Assembly: GCF_000485595.1 (NCBI RefSeq)
Contig: NW_014577873.1
Span: 1-49,477 of the forward strand
From: Priapulus caudatus
Taxonomy: Eukaryota; Priapulida; Priapulimorpha; Priapulimorphida; Priapulidae
Reading direction: 5' to 3'
Length of the DNA: 49,477 nt
Shown here: in pieces, positions 22,401 through 32,444 of the stretch
Position numbering within the stretch: the first letter of the stretch is position 1
Layout of the letters: the number at the start of each line of letters is the position of its first letter
Made by a program: the position numbers and the translations under genes
The notes under the pieces: generated by a model
What the model saw: the letters and a program-made list of their open reading frames with translations, nothing else
Told to the model about the DNA's origin: nothing
Databases searched by the model: none

Positions 22401-24461
22401 ATCTAATCAAACCCCCTGATTTACAAGCCCAGACAACAGCATAACCGAACAGACATATGTGAACACACGCGTTCAATGAGAATGCGTAATCACAGCTAAG
22501 TGGCTATGACTAATGCATGAGACCAAGGCCAACCTTTAAAACTCTTCGTTTCGGTGATCTGACCTAACATTTCGGAGACAGCATAGCTAGGATGCAAACT
22601 GCTTTGCAATATGCTGCTCATGTAGTGAACAAATACGTTGCATGATCATCTATGCATTTAAACGTCCCAAATCTCACACTTATCTTTAAATAACCTCAGT
22701 CAGCATAAATCGGATGGGCCTACTGATTTGGGTGCAGGGTTTACGGCACTAAACAAATCATTTAATTAGGGTTTGGTTAGAAACATCACTGCATGCGTGC
22801 AAGACTGACCAGACACACGTGCGACGACAACCAACGCACGACGATGACTCAACAGCAACTCACCGGGCAAAAGTTTGACTCGTCTGCGATGTATGCGCCG
22901 ACGTAGTCGAATTTTGCGGAGAGCACCATGCAGTGCAGCAGCGAGTTACGCGCCTGCTCGCCGATCGCGCCGTCGCGGTGCAGGAACTGCGTCAGGATCG
23001 AGAAGACGAGGAACTTAGAAGCGGACGTGTCAGTGGCCGCGTTGAAGAAGAACTCGAGCAGGCTGTCGTACTGCGACACGCACATGCAGATGTGGTTGAG
23101 CACGGACACGAGCGATCTCTCGACGTCCACCGGCGAACGTTCCCCACATACCTGCGCACACGTGTACATATATATTTATGCTGACCACAGCAGCTATATA
23201 TAGCTGGACACACGCCTACAATGTGCACACATGAATTTATGTGCAGTGAGACAAATAATACGCAGATGAGATATCAAGACAAGAGTGACAGACAAAGATA
23301 AGAGAGAGAGAGAGAGAGAGAGAGAGATAGCCATAGAGAGAGACAGAGATAGATAGAGCACGAGAGCAAAAGTCAGAGCAAAAGTGTTAGAAAAAGTGAG
23401 AGCAAAAGAGAGAGAGACAGAAAATAAACTAAAACCCTAAACTCTTGGTAACACAGAAAACCAACCCTCCCAATAATGATCAGCTATGTAGCTAATGCAG
23501 ATCTACTGCACAGGAAGGATTTCAAAGCAGGTGAGCCAGAGGAGAGAGAGAGAGCACGTACCTGTAGGAGCTTCAGCAGCGGCCGCAGGATGGGCTTGTG
23601 GACGAGGATGCTGTGCTGAAGCTCAACGATCAGCAGCTCATAGATATGAAGTTGCTCCAGCTTCAACCTGTTCGCAAACTCTCCTGTGCTGTTGCACCAG
23701 AGAAACACCTCTTCCAAGATGCCCTCCGTCATGAATAAGTCGAGCATGGGCCCGTGCAGCTCCCCATTCCTACCCTCCTCCAGCAGCAGCTGCGCCATCT
23801 TCTGGACGTAATTGCAAACACTTTCTACGTCGTCTGCAGTCGCAGGGATGCGGGGCTGAAATGGTATCATTGAAAGTTCACAGTAATTTAAACTCATAAC
23901 AAAAAATAAAATGCCTAACATTCCTGATAACAGAATTGATAACAATCAATGCTAAATTAATGCATTTTTGTACTACTATTCTACTTCTATCATAAATAAA
24001 AAGACTATAAATGAACAATTCAGTGCAATCAGCCATTTTGTTTGGTGAGCCTGTCTAATACTTCTCCGACTCCCACTGTCACCACCACAAACGGATTTGA
24101 AGGAAATTTTATGGCTTGATTGTTTTGAGATGGTGCCAATTCACATAGATCACGTGACTATAAAAATTTACTTCCGAGCCCTGCAAATTATTTCCAGCAA
24201 ACAATATTTAAAAACTATAATATAGAAACTAAATAATTAAAATAATATAATAACAAATTAATACTATACAAAATTTTGTATATTGATGGCAGAAAGCCTG
24301 AAACTCACGTTGTTGTGAATGTTGGTGAGGCGCATGATGGCCAGTGCATCCGTCCAGTGGCACTGCAGCGCCTCCAAGCAGGCTGCTTGGTCGGTGAGTG
24401 GCCGAGGGTCGCCCGTGGGCCTACGCGCTGGCACGGGGCTGCGACGCCGTAGCCAACTCAT
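10266..24461 (-). CDS. FHIP1: FHF complex subunit HOOK-interacting protein 1 (FHIP1/FAM160A-like)
   Basis: Complete gene of 12 coding exons on the minus strand. Summed coding length is 3,111 nt, giving 1,036 aa plus a TGA stop, and all exon phases agree. FHIP proteins join FTS and Hook to form the FHF complex, which links dynein-dynactin to early endosomes through Rab5. Family motifs seen in order include the start MSWL, LATGLSGLYS with SLEFCNAVVQVAH, TAYLKLF, LVLRHLIPCSHVMVSQ, ACYPQPLMRSFLLNHNLV and a C-terminal KAVFCAIVLEEFLKELAAIS. Residues ~440-810 in exon 8 form a low-complexity acidic, Ala/Ser/Asp-rich insert typical of disorder. The start ATG is the one giving the family's MSWL N-terminus, with G at -3. 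An AG at about 24,500 could end a 5' UTR intron. It is oriented away from nothing obvious upstream and shares its strand with the PPEF gene about 11 kb away. Assignment to FHIP1 rather than FHIP2 rests on the MSWL start and exon 4-5 motifs. Confidence 0.95.
11010..11118 (-). CDS. FHIP1: FHIP1 exon 11
   Basis: Codes about residues 944-980 (KKKGLTNFRFWKQSIVEEE to TIPDNKGYR). The acceptor is TTGCAG and the donor CAG|GTATGC. This exon is not strongly conserved, but it is the only open frame matching the phases of exons 10 and 12, and it brings the total coding length to a multiple of three. Confidence 0.8.
11393..11573 (-). CDS. FHIP1: FHIP1 exon 10
   Basis: Codes residues 884-943 plus one base (VLASVKQQVDSYSHTVGNFD, then LLVKARKYLVTRDKV). 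The acceptor is CTATAG. Two donors are possible; G|GTAAAG is chosen because it restores phase with exon 11. Confidence 0.9.
11996..12382 (-). repeat. 81-bp tandem duplication of FHIP1 exon 9 end and donor
   Basis: The unit starts recur at 11,996, 12,077, 12,158, 12,239 and 12,320, exactly 81 bp apart. Each unit codes RSFLLNHNLVCQPSV and RSLSQ, and then a splice donor. Donors lie after exon bases 12,302 (GTAGGC), 12,221, 12,140 and about 12,059 (GTATGC); the fifth unit is truncated and has none. The frame stays open through all units because 81 is divisible by three. Unit 1 is the ancestral exon end, as its sequence matches the family. Confidence 0.95.
12302..12480 (-). CDS. FHIP1: FHIP1 exon 9 (canonical end)
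   Basis: Codes the rest of residue 824 to residue 883 (GPLFTTVFRKLDNMMENT to SVRSLSQ). The acceptor is TTCACAG. The canonical donor is CAG|GTAGGC at 12,301, which joins to exon 10 as SLSQ|VLASVKQQ, matching the family. The last ~81 bp and its donor are tandemly duplicated downstream, so longer in-frame versions are possible. Confidence 0.93.
12735..13130. mobile_element. hAT-type MITE in FHIP1 intron 8
   Basis: A 396-bp non-coding element is flanked by the 8-bp direct repeat CTTATTAT (12,727-12,734 and 13,131-13,138). The ends TAGTGTTGTCAATCGG and, on the other strand, TAGTGATGTCACGATC are imperfect inverted repeats. An 8-bp duplication with TAGTGNTGTCA ends is characteristic of hAT elements. 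Subterminal copies of 'cgatcatcg' are present. Confidence 0.85.
13506..14746 (-). CDS. FHIP1: FHIP1 exon 8 with long disordered insert
   Basis: Codes residues 410-824. It opens with the conserved RHLIPCSHVMVSQ and AEKLLSLVPSCC (acceptor TTTCAG|A at 14,746). Then follows about 370 residues of GC-rich, Ala/Ser/Asp/Glu-rich low complexity, for example VVAAAAAAPPRSRDDS. It ends with SPVAARFGNPDI before a GTGAGT donor. The GC content far exceeds the neighbouring introns, which produces long shadow frames in all phases. The insert is presumably disordered. An internal acceptor CCCCTGCAG at 14,729 would drop HLIPC and is disfavoured. Confidence 0.93.
14805..15120. repeat. (TATAG)n microsatellite
   Basis: A long pentanucleotide TATAG array in FHIP1 intron 7, pure at about 14,810-14,912, then interrupted. 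A second block lies at about 15,550-15,635. Confidence 0.95.
15121..16130. repeat. FHIP1 intron 7: (TATAG)n and (TACAG)n blocks
   Basis: AT-rich intron sequence with a second TATAG block (15,550-15,635) and then a TACAG/GTACAG-rich block (about 15,690-15,945). No exon was found here. Confidence 0.8.
16131..16395. repeat. 25-bp tandem repeat
   Basis: About ten copies of 'cacacacctagtattcttca' with 'cattt', some degenerate, in FHIP1 intron 7. Confidence 0.9.
16819..16898 (-). CDS. FHIP1: FHIP1 exon 7
   Basis: Codes residues 384-409 plus two bases of residue 410 (LCLVSLSLIHTLLSLNCEEV, then MLHLVL). The acceptor is ATTCAG and the donor CAG|GTAAGC. It joins exon 8 in phase to make LVLRHLIPC. Confidence 0.95.
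17210..17318 (+). repeat. G-rich tract at FHIP1 exon 6 donor
   Basis: The plus strand carries many runs of three to six Gs, such as 'gggggtggggggaaagg', enough for G-quadruplex formation. The tract begins about 6 nt beyond the exon 6 donor. On the coding strand it is a C/T tract. Confidence 0.8.
17324..17491 (-). CDS. FHIP1: FHIP1 exon 6
   Basis: Codes residues 328-383 (SSTDEVVMATAYLKLF to SRINNSDR). The acceptor is read as CTAAG|AGC, which keeps phase 0; the donor is CGG|GTATGT. The intron just beyond the donor is an almost pure pyrimidine (C-rich) tract on the coding strand. Confidence 0.93.
18125..18990. repeat. (GT)n and (CACG)n repeats in FHIP1 intron 5
   Basis: A GTGTGC-type block at 18,128-18,190 and CACACG/CACGCACG blocks at 18,600-18,790 and 18,880-18,987. 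Open frames over them are repeat translations. Confidence 0.9.
19340..19378. repeat. 39-bp hairpin element, CAGGAGTGAATAAT family
   Basis: Two perfect 19-base arms (CAGGAGTGAATAATAGAGA) with a single central T. It lies in FHIP1 intron 5. No clear flanking duplication was found. Confidence 0.9.
19854..20415. mobile_element. MITE with GGGCCGGTTTCACGAAGC ends
   Basis: A 562-bp non-coding element in FHIP1 intron 5 with matching terminal inverted repeats GGGCCGGTTTCACGAAGC. Its interior has many copies of TAATCATGATTAA. GGGCC ends suggest the PIF/Harbinger group, but no 3-bp duplication was confirmed. Confidence 0.8.
20712..20798 (-). CDS. FHIP1: FHIP1 exon 5
   Basis: Codes residues 299-327 (VAHAAVRDQLIDYVYHGF and on to GPALCQ). 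The acceptor is TTTACAG and the donor CAG|GTATGT, phase 0. It continues the conserved motif begun in exon 4. Confidence 0.97.
21614..21772 (-). CDS. FHIP1: FHIP1 exon 4
   Basis: Codes residues 246-298. VLATGLSGLYSRLPRKLE and the ending SLEFCNAVVQ are the most diagnostic FHIP1 sequences in the gene. The acceptor is CATAG and the donor CAG|GTAATG, phase 0. Confidence 0.97.
22864..23151 (-). CDS. FHIP1: FHIP1 exon 3
   Basis: Codes residues 150-245, from VCGERSPVD to ADESNFCP. The acceptor is GCGCAG and the donor G|GTGAGT, phase 0. It contains FLVFSILTQFLHRDG and NSLLHCMVLS, typical of the conserved helical repeat domain. Confidence 0.95.
23562..23855 (-). CDS. FHIP1: FHIP1 exon 2
   Basis: Codes residues 52-149, from PRIPATADDV to PLLKLLQ. 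The acceptor is TTTCAG and the donor CAG|GTACGT, phase 0 at both ends. It is helical, Leu-rich sequence of the N-terminal FHIP domain (QKMAQLLLEEG, EEVFLWC). Confidence 0.95.
24309..24461 (-). CDS. FHIP1: FHIP1 exon 1 (coding part)
   Basis: Codes residues 1-51, from MSWLRRRSP to LTNIHNN, including the CHWTDAL segment. It ends in phase 0 at a GTGAGT donor. A basic, Pro-rich stretch (residues 5-20) follows the start. Confidence 0.93.
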
Positions 24462-25947
24462 AGCTGCAGCATCAGCAGCTACGCGCTACGTCTGCTCTCC
24501 TGCAAACAACCATACGCTACGGCTGAAGTTGGTCGTAAATATCGCACGACTTGTTTGACTTTTTTTCCGCTAACACAAGTGTCGTCTAGCATTGGTTGTT
24601 GTGGTTCAAGATGCCATTAGAGATATGCGAAAATCGTTGGCCCAGCACAATTAATTCAAATTGGTTTATGCTTTAGCAAACAACTAAGGATCTATCGTGA
24701 CTCTCTATAGAAAAGTATCTAGGCTCCAGTTGCAGCCCTATTCACGTACAGCTACATTAATGATTATCATACCTAACTAACTGAAAACGAGAAATTCATC
24801 ATTTAGAATTTTATACCATATCACACAGACCAGCTCCAGCCCTAATACAAGGCTTAGATTGTGCAAGATCCATCATTCCATGCTTGCCGACTGTATTCCC
24901 CGTGGTAGCGCAGCAACGTGTATAAACGTGATCTGTTCACGATCAACACCATACAAACTTCGTACGAATTGTCAGGCAACGATGGCGAACCGCTTCACTT
25001 AATTTTCATCCACAGGGACGATCGTAATTGGCAAATTATGCGAGCTGAAAATACCCATCTTCATTTGATATTGTTGGCGTTGCTTCTAAGTTCTAAAAGT
25101 AAAAGTACTACAAGAGCCGCAGAGCGTCTGGGCTCATCTGAGGTCTGTTGCTACGATTATAAACGTAAAATTTCAGTCGTGCGTAGTACCACATTTGTTA
25201 GGCGAGATATGCAGACACGCAGTTGGTTACACATTCATTGTTAGGACCGGCCCCACTTATCACAGAATGAGAGGGTGGGGACGAGGTGGTGTGGGCGGAA
25301 GGGGCGGGGAGGGGTGGCGGAGGGGAAGTGGTGGAGTAGTCGGGGATTGTAGGCTTCAATAGCAAAAAGCAGTTGCACTCCATTGTTAACAGTCAACAAA
25401 TCCATGTTTTAACCCTCCTCTGAGGAGGTCAAAATTGTTATCAGACACTTACTGCTTCGCACGGTAAGTGGAAAGATTATTGCATTGGTCCTTTCAATAA
25501 AGCCATTTAAAAATGATAGGTCACCGCTGAAACAAAAAAGTTTTTCAATGCGCTTCGTCAGACCATGTCCTCAGAAAATGCTCTAAATCTGCCTGTGCCC
25601 CATTGACCTTTACTCTATGTGACTCAATTCTCGGCAACAGTGATGGCCTTTCCTACCATGATGCTATACAGCGACTATCACGTGCCTAGGTCAAGCCGTT
25701 TATATGTTTGTGCCGCATATTCTGCATTCCTCCCATATAACCTTAAGTTAGCGAGGGAATGTTCCCCTTCTTTTACACCTTATTGACCTGTTGATCTTTG
25801 ACCCCAGCTTCGAATCCCCAACTCGTTTTTCGTGATTACCCCCAGACGTACGTGAGTACGTTTAGATTTGTGTGCCCAACTGTAGTGACGGACGGACGGA
25901 GGCACGCACAACAGACGCACGGACGGACGATTTTCACGGCGGATAAT
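24462..25947. other. Intergenic upstream of FHIP1
   Basis: The first ~100 bp may hold FHIP1 5' UTR and promoter; no TATA box was recognised. A G-rich stretch on the plus strand (about 25,265-25,345) has quadruplex potential. Nothing else was identified. Confidence 0.5.
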
Positions 25948-28029
25948 TGCGATTTACAAGCTGCATCTGACTATGTCAGCATGAGCTAAAAACTAAGATT
26001 ATAACAGGCCACACTTGAACGTTCAAAAAAAAACCAGAAAGCTGTAAATAAACACGAAATTGTATTTCACGGTCTTAATGTTTCTTACCTTAAATTGCCT
26101 TGGATCACCTGTAATATGGCTGGTCAAATGCTCTATCATGCAACACACAAAGTAGACCGCGCGCTAGCTGCTGCACCTTGACCACTTAAATTATATAGCA
26201 ATAATACTATTGGTATTAGTATTAGCTTATAGTACTATAGCCCGCGTACAGTTGCCGCAGGCTTATAGGATTCTATTATGTAATGTTAGCGGACAAGCGG
26301 GGTCAAGGCCGTGACAAGGTGCCTGCTGCAGTCCGCCGCGAAAAAATGCTCGCGGTTTGAAGTCGCAATCGACACGTTGTTTCACATAGAATACCGCAAT
26401 GCAGACCATTTCAACGATAGTTAAGATTAAATTATAGTTTGCGGATTACATTAAGACTATTTCACTTCAGATAAGAGAGGCATTAATTGCCTACAATAGA
26501 CTTTTATTAGGCCGCAAAGATAACCAGTTACTTAAGTTGATCTGGCCGGTCCGAGCATCCTGTATAGAAGATCTTATAGCCCTTGGGCAATGCACGCCGG
26601 CTTATAGTTTACTTAGAGCTATATTAGTATATTATGAATATGTGTCAGTGGATGCATGCGGAGCGTGCGGTTAGCTCTAGTACTATAGCGTGTTTACAGT
26701 TTGCCGCTGGCTATAGAACCAGCCTATTACGAATGTCGCGGAACAACTTACTCCAGCTCAGTCAGCAGAGAGAACTCATGTATTTCCGCCAATTGTGGTT
26801 AGGGTGGCGGTTTGTGTTGGTTTGTGGACTAAAACATTTTGTTGTTGTCATAGTAACAAATTAATATTATGTAATTTGTTCATTCGTTCATGACAAATAC
26901 TAATATTAAATCTTTTTTTTGATCTGCCTTAATTTGTTACTTGATCAATCAAAACAATGTTTTTAGTCACAAACCAAACTATACGCCTCCACCCTCTCCA
27001 CGTGCGGAACTTACAAGTTTCCGTGACTGGCCGCTGCTGCAGGGCGCCTGCCAGTAATGGCCGTCTTTGAAAGTTTCGCAATATCGAATGTTCGTTCACA
27101 ATGAAATACGTCATTAGTATACCAGGTGAAACGATAGTTATGGAGATTTAAATTTTAGTAGCCTGATATAACTTAAGACATATTCTACTTCGGATAAAGT
27201 GGAATTAATTGCTACCACAGACGTTTTATAGGCGGGTATGTGAAGCGTGCTTAAAGTCGCGGTCCCGCCAACATGCCTATATGGTATTCTATTAACGCAC
27301 AGCAGTTAAAATGTAGCGGGCTATAGTAGTAGATGCTAGCGTGCGGTTAGCTCCAAAGAAAACGGCGGTCTTTGTATGGGCTTAGGAGTACTTAGGTCTT
27401 GTGATGACTATGACTTGTTAGTCACACAGCCTGGTCTGGTATTAGCGTGCGGATTGTACTTTGTGTTCGTTGCCAGATGAGCATTTGGGAACGCATTTGG
27501 CTGCAAATACCAGCTTTAGGCACCTTAGTTTATCACACGAAGTTGATAGCACAATTTGCTGTTGCATCATGTCAACTTGAGAGCCGAATAATTCTGTCCT
27601 ATATAAAAATTTTTTATATTTTGGTGAGGGTTATATCTGGCGACTAGACGGGGTTCATTGAAATTTCGTGAGATCGCATGCAAATGCTGCGTGCCGATCA
27701 TGCGGCGGCGTACGCCGTATTGGCCGCCGAAAATAAACACTACCGTTTCTTTACATGGACTTTACCTTGCTGTATACATTCACTTCAATCGTTATTCACT
27801 TCTTAAAAGATTGTTTTTCAGACACCCCGCTTCATTTAACTTTCGTAAATAACATTCGCCATTTACAAACAATCAGACCAATCAGAGCGAGTCTATCTGC
27901 CCTCCTGCAGCGCCACAGATACAGGCGAGCCAATCGGAAAACCCATTCGACTCTTCCCGTCATGCCTAGAAAACAGTTCTTCTTTCGAAAACAGCGCTAT
28001 TCTCTGAATGGTCCGAGGGTACCCGATTG
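25948..28029 (+). repeat. Foldback-rich element, direct copy 1
   Basis: About 2.1 kb that aligns colinearly with 29,590-31,541, starting at 'ctgcatctgactatgtcag'. Differences are dominated by one- and two-base indels. Internally it holds inverted modules such as CTATAGCCCGCGTACAGTTG in both orientations, and two facing copies of 'aaaacattgttgttgtc'. No transposase or other protein was recognised. The class is unknown. Confidence 0.75.
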
Positions 28030-28051
28030 ACAGGCGAGCAAGGGCTCCTTG

Positions 28052-28745
28052 CCAATCGGGTACCCTCGGACCATTCAGAGAATAGCGCATGACTGCTTTC
28101 TAGGCATGACGGGAAGAGTCGAATGGGTTTTCCGATTGGGCTCCTTGCAAGTGAGAACCAGGCTATTGTAACACTCGCTCTGATTGGTCTGATTGTTTGT
28201 AAATGGCGAATGTTATTTACGAAAGTTAAATGAAGCGGGGTGTCTGAAAAACAATCTTTTAAGAAGTGAATAACGATAGAAGTGAATGTATACACATATC
28301 TGTAGCAAGGTAAAGTCATGTAGAAGGAAACGGTAGGGGTTTTTTCGCGCCAATAGCGGCGTACGGGCCGCATTCGCAGCGCATGCATTTTGCATGCGAT
28401 CTCACGAAATTTCAATGAACCCCGTTCTGTCCCAATATAACCCTCACCAAAATATAAAAAAAGGTTATATATAATATAGGACAGAATTATTCGGTCTACA
28501 TCAACTGATGCACAGACTTTCCGTATACCAGAATGATGCAAAAAGTTGAAAAACTCTAGGCCTAACACTAACCCTATTAAACACACTTCGTGATACTTAT
28601 GGTTATACTTTATGACTTAGGGTTAGGGTTAGGATTTTTCCATCATTCCTTGATATATGAAAAGCCTGTGCATCAGTTGATGATACACAAAAATCTGTGC
28701 ATCACTTCGTGATACCTAAGCCAACCAAGGTGCCTAAAGTCTAAA
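28052..28745 (-). repeat. Foldback-rich element, inverted partial copy
   Basis: This is an inverted copy of the last ~500 bp of copy 1, giving a large inverted repeat centred near 28,040 with a ~22-bp spacer. The innermost arms (around 'attctctgaatggtccgag' and 'ggtaccctcggaccattca') match perfectly over tens of bases. It ends among short inverted repeats around 'catcacttcgtgatacc'. A TTAGGGTTAGGG stretch lies at 28,618-28,633. Confidence 0.8.
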
Positions 28746-29589
28746 GAGTAACGACGTGGATTTGCGCCATCAAAATTACTTGCAGTTTCAGACGATTCCT
28801 TGTGCGTTGCAGACTCGACGTCTCATGCATTATTGACGCGAATAGACACTGAACGGTTTATTTACTTACAGCGAGGAATTCCACATGCGGTATTTTTCAA
28901 TGGGCGATCTTCAGATTAAATACCTATAACTAAGTAGTAAAGTACTAGCTACGCAAAGAACTTTCCTCCCACTTGCTCCCATATTGGACGAAAAACAAGT
29001 GGCTGCTTTTTGGAATTACAAGCTATTTTCTTCGACATTTTTTTTCTTTTTTGTCTCTATGTGATTCTCTTTCTTTTCTTTTTTCTTCGCCTTAGCTTAT
29101 GCTCCTCTCGTCTTTTTAATCCCCACTCTTCTTATAAACATCTTCTTCTTCTCCCCTTATCTACCCCATCCTCTCTTCTTCCCAGTCTTCCTCCGCCTAT
29201 TTCGTTTCGCCATCGTCGTCGCGTTGTTTGGGAGTAGCGCAAGTACAGAGTAGAAGTAAAAAGAGTCAGAGGGGTACACCCCTCACTGCTCAGATTGGCC
29301 TATATTCATCAAAGATGCCCAGCACGGCTGGTTAGCTGGCATTAACCTCTCAAAAGTGTTATGAAAACATGAGAAGTCTAATATCATCTGAGTCTGACCA
29401 CCAACCCACTGCCTAAATTTTGTATCTTTCCAAACACAGAAACAATGTGACGAGATTTCAATTAATATTATAATGTAATCATTATTGTTCCGAGTGTTAT
29501 TCTGTTATTTAGATATTGCTCAAAATAACATTAGGAACATTAGGAATTACGCTCACGCACGCACGGACGGACGGACGGACGATCATGCG
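28746..29589. other. Spacer between element copies
   Basis: A CT-rich stretch (about 29,030-29,220) and a short GGAC tandem (about 29,562-29,581) that also precedes copy 1. No gene was seen. Confidence 0.5.
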
Positions 29590-31541
29590 ATTCTACAAGC
29601 TGCATCTGACTATGTCAGATGAGCTAAAAACTAAGATTATACACAGGCACTTGGAACGTCTCAAAAAAAACAGAAAGGTAAATAAACACGAAATGTATTT
29701 ACTACCAGTCTTAATGTTTCTCTACCTTAATTCGCCTTTAATCACCTGTAAATGCTGGTCAAATGCTCATCTGCAACACACAAGTACGCCGCGCGCTAGC
29801 TGCTGCACATTGACACATAAATATATAGATATACTATTAGTATTAGTATTAGCTATAGTACTATAGCCCGCGTACAGTTGCCGCAGGGTTATAGGACATT
29901 CTATTACGAATGTTAGGGACCAAGGGGGTCCAAGGCGCTGACAGGTGCTGCTGCAGCGCCGCCAAAAATGGCGGTTTGAAGTTCGCAAATCGAACGTTTG
30001 TTCACAAGAAATACCGCAAGCAGACCATTTCAACGATAGTTAGAGATTAAATTTTAGTTGCGGATACAACTTAAGACATATTCACTTCAGATAAGAGGCA
30101 TTAATTGCCTACCAAAGACGTTTTATAGCCGCAAGTAACCGTTACTAAGTTGGTCCCGAGCATCCGTAATAGAAGATCCTATAGCCCTGGGCAACTGCAC
30201 GCGGGCTATAGTTACTAGAGCTATATTAGTATATTTATGAATATGTGTCAGTGTGCAGCAGCTAGCGTGCGGTTAGCTCTAGTACTATAGCCCGTGTACA
30301 GTTGCCGCTGGGCTATAGAACCAGCCATTACGAATGCTCGGGAACAACTTACTCCAGCCAGTCAGCGGAAACTATGTATTTCCGCACGTGGAGGGGTGGG
30401 CGGGTTGTGTTGGTTGTGGACAAAAACATTGTTGTTGTCAAAGTAACAAATTAATAATAGTAATTTGTTCATCTTTCATGACAAAACTAATATTACAATC
30501 TTTTTTGATCGCTTAATTTGTTACTTGACAACAACAATGTTTTTGTCCACAACCAACCCAACCCTCCCACCCCTCCACGTGCGGAAATACATAGTTCCCG
30601 CTGACTGGCGCTGCTGCAGCGCCGCCAGAAATGGCCGTTTGAAGTTCGCAAATCGAATGTTCGTTCACAAGAAATACCGCAAGTATACCATTGAAACGAT
30701 AGTTAGAGATTAAATTTTAGTAGCTGATATAACTTAAGACATATTCACTTCGGATAAGAGGAATTAATTGCCTACCACAGACGTTTTATAGGCGGGTATA
30801 AGCGTGCTTAAAAGTCGGTCCCGCACATCCCTAATGGCTCATTCTATAACCCAGCAGCAGTTAAAATGTAAGCGGGCTATAGTAGTAGAGCTAGCGTGCG
30901 GTTAGCTCCAAGAAACGGTCTTTGCTAGGGTTAGGAGACCTAGGTCTGTGTGACTATTGACGTTAGTCACACAGCCTGGTCGGATTAGCGTGCGGTGTAC
31001 TTGTGTGTTGCAGATGAGCATTTGGACGGCATTGGTGCAAATCCACTTTAGGCACCTTAGGTATCACGAAGTGATGCACAGATTTCTGTGCATCATCAAC
31101 TGTAGACCGAATAATTCTGTCCCATATAACCTTTTTTATATTTTGGTGAGGGTTATATTGGGACAGAACGGGGTTCATTGAAATTTCGTGAGATCTCGCA
31201 TGCAAAATGCTGCGCTGCGATCATGCGGCGCGTACGCCGCTATTGGCCGCCCGAAAATAAACACTACCGTTTCCTTTACATGGACTTTAGCCTCTGCTAC
31301 ACGATATGTGTATACATTCACTTCGAATCGTCTATTCACTTCTTAAAAGATTGTTTTTCAGACACCCCGCTTCATTTTAACTTTCGTAAATAAACATTCG
31401 CCATTATACAAACAGATCGACAATCAGAGCGAGTCTAATCTGCCTCTCGCCCAGCGCCACAGATACAGGCGTAGCCAATATCGGAAAACACCATTCGTAC
31501 TTCCAGTCATGCTAGAAACAAGTTCTTCTTTCGAAAACAGC
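29590..31541 (+). repeat. Foldback-rich element, direct copy 2
   Basis: The second colinear copy. Facing repeats at 30,374-30,450 and 30,512-30,590 ('tatttccgcacgtggaggg' and its complement) form a long hairpin. A smaller pair, TTCTGTCCCATATAACC and GGTTATATTGGGACAGAA, faces inward at about 31,108-31,166. The copy stops at the assembly gap, so its true end is unknown. Confidence 0.75.
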
Positions 31542-31551
31542 NNNNNNNNNN
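31542..31551. other. Assembly gap (10 Ns)
   Basis: Ten Ns separate copy 2 of the foldback element from GA-rich low complexity. The gap size may be nominal. Confidence 1.
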
Positions 31552-31728
31552 TGAGAGAGAGAGAGGCGAGAGAGAAGATAGAGACGAGCGAAACGAGAGA
31601 GAGAGAGACGATGCAGAGAGAGAGGAGAGAAGAAGAGAGAGAGAGAAGAGAGAGAGAGAGACGAGAGGGAGAGAGAGAGAGAGAAGAGAGAGCAGAGAGA
31701 GAGAGAGAGAGAGGCGGGAGAGAGGCCT
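31552..31728. repeat. GA-rich low-complexity tract
   Basis: GAGA repeats with interruptions, directly against the gap. The frames through it are repeat translations. Confidence 0.95.
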
Positions 31729-32398
31729 TCTAGTTCGTATATCATTTGGAGCAATTGCCCGGGTCGACTTACACGGCGAAACTCTCGAGAAAAGTATTGA
31801 CGTCTTTTGTCAAGCCGCAGCGTAATATCCAGAAATCGTAAAGATTTCGCATTCTGTTAGCATGCAGTCAGTCTCGATGATCTGCTGGGCGTTGAAGGGG
31901 CACTGATGGCTTGACTGGCGTTGATATGCGCAGTACTATTTACCAACAATTTGAAAGTTGGATGGAAAAAAATAAAAGCAGCGGCAGCGAGGCGCCACAA
32001 ACTATATTTCATATTGGACAGCTTCTTGCGACATTTTGACTGTATCACGAGTTTCACGCCAAAATACAGAGGAAATTCTGAAAGTCGAACGTTACGCATT
32101 CGTTCAGACAGGAACACATGTACATAGCTAAGATATTATACAGGTTTTTCAAAAGAGCTATCTCTCTTGCTCTTGGCTCAGATCTTAATCTCGTTTTACA
32201 CCCACTCTATCGCAAACCCCACGTTTCAACGCCGCCTCGTTAACAATGGATCTATTGCTCTGCGCTGTTCTTTTGGATATTAGGTCACGACTCATAAGGA
32301 TAAACGCTTTCTCCTACGAATAACTTAACTTCAATAACGACCTGAAGAAAGGCGTGTAGTAGATAGTACATATTCCATATATCTATTATATATACTAT

Positions 32399-32444
32399 CA
32401 GGAGCGTATAATGACAAATATTTGTCATTATTTATACGCTCCTG
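32399..32444. repeat. 46-bp hairpin element with 7-bp direct repeats
   Basis: The arms start CAGGAGCGTATAA and end TGACAAA, perfect except for a 4-base insertion in the right arm. The identical 7-mer ATACTAT lies at 32,392-32,398 and 32,445-32,451, as expected for a target site duplication. Confidence 0.88.

Larger units (their letters stand above)
20799..24308. other. FHIP1 introns 1-4 between exons
   Basis: The non-exon parts of this interval show nothing recognisable apart from a GA-rich tract at about 23,300-23,420. Confidence 0.6.

Noticed and set aside
27966-28586. 206-codon minus frame in the inverted repeat
   Set aside because: It spans the palindrome and copies of the repeat; no transposase or other known motif.
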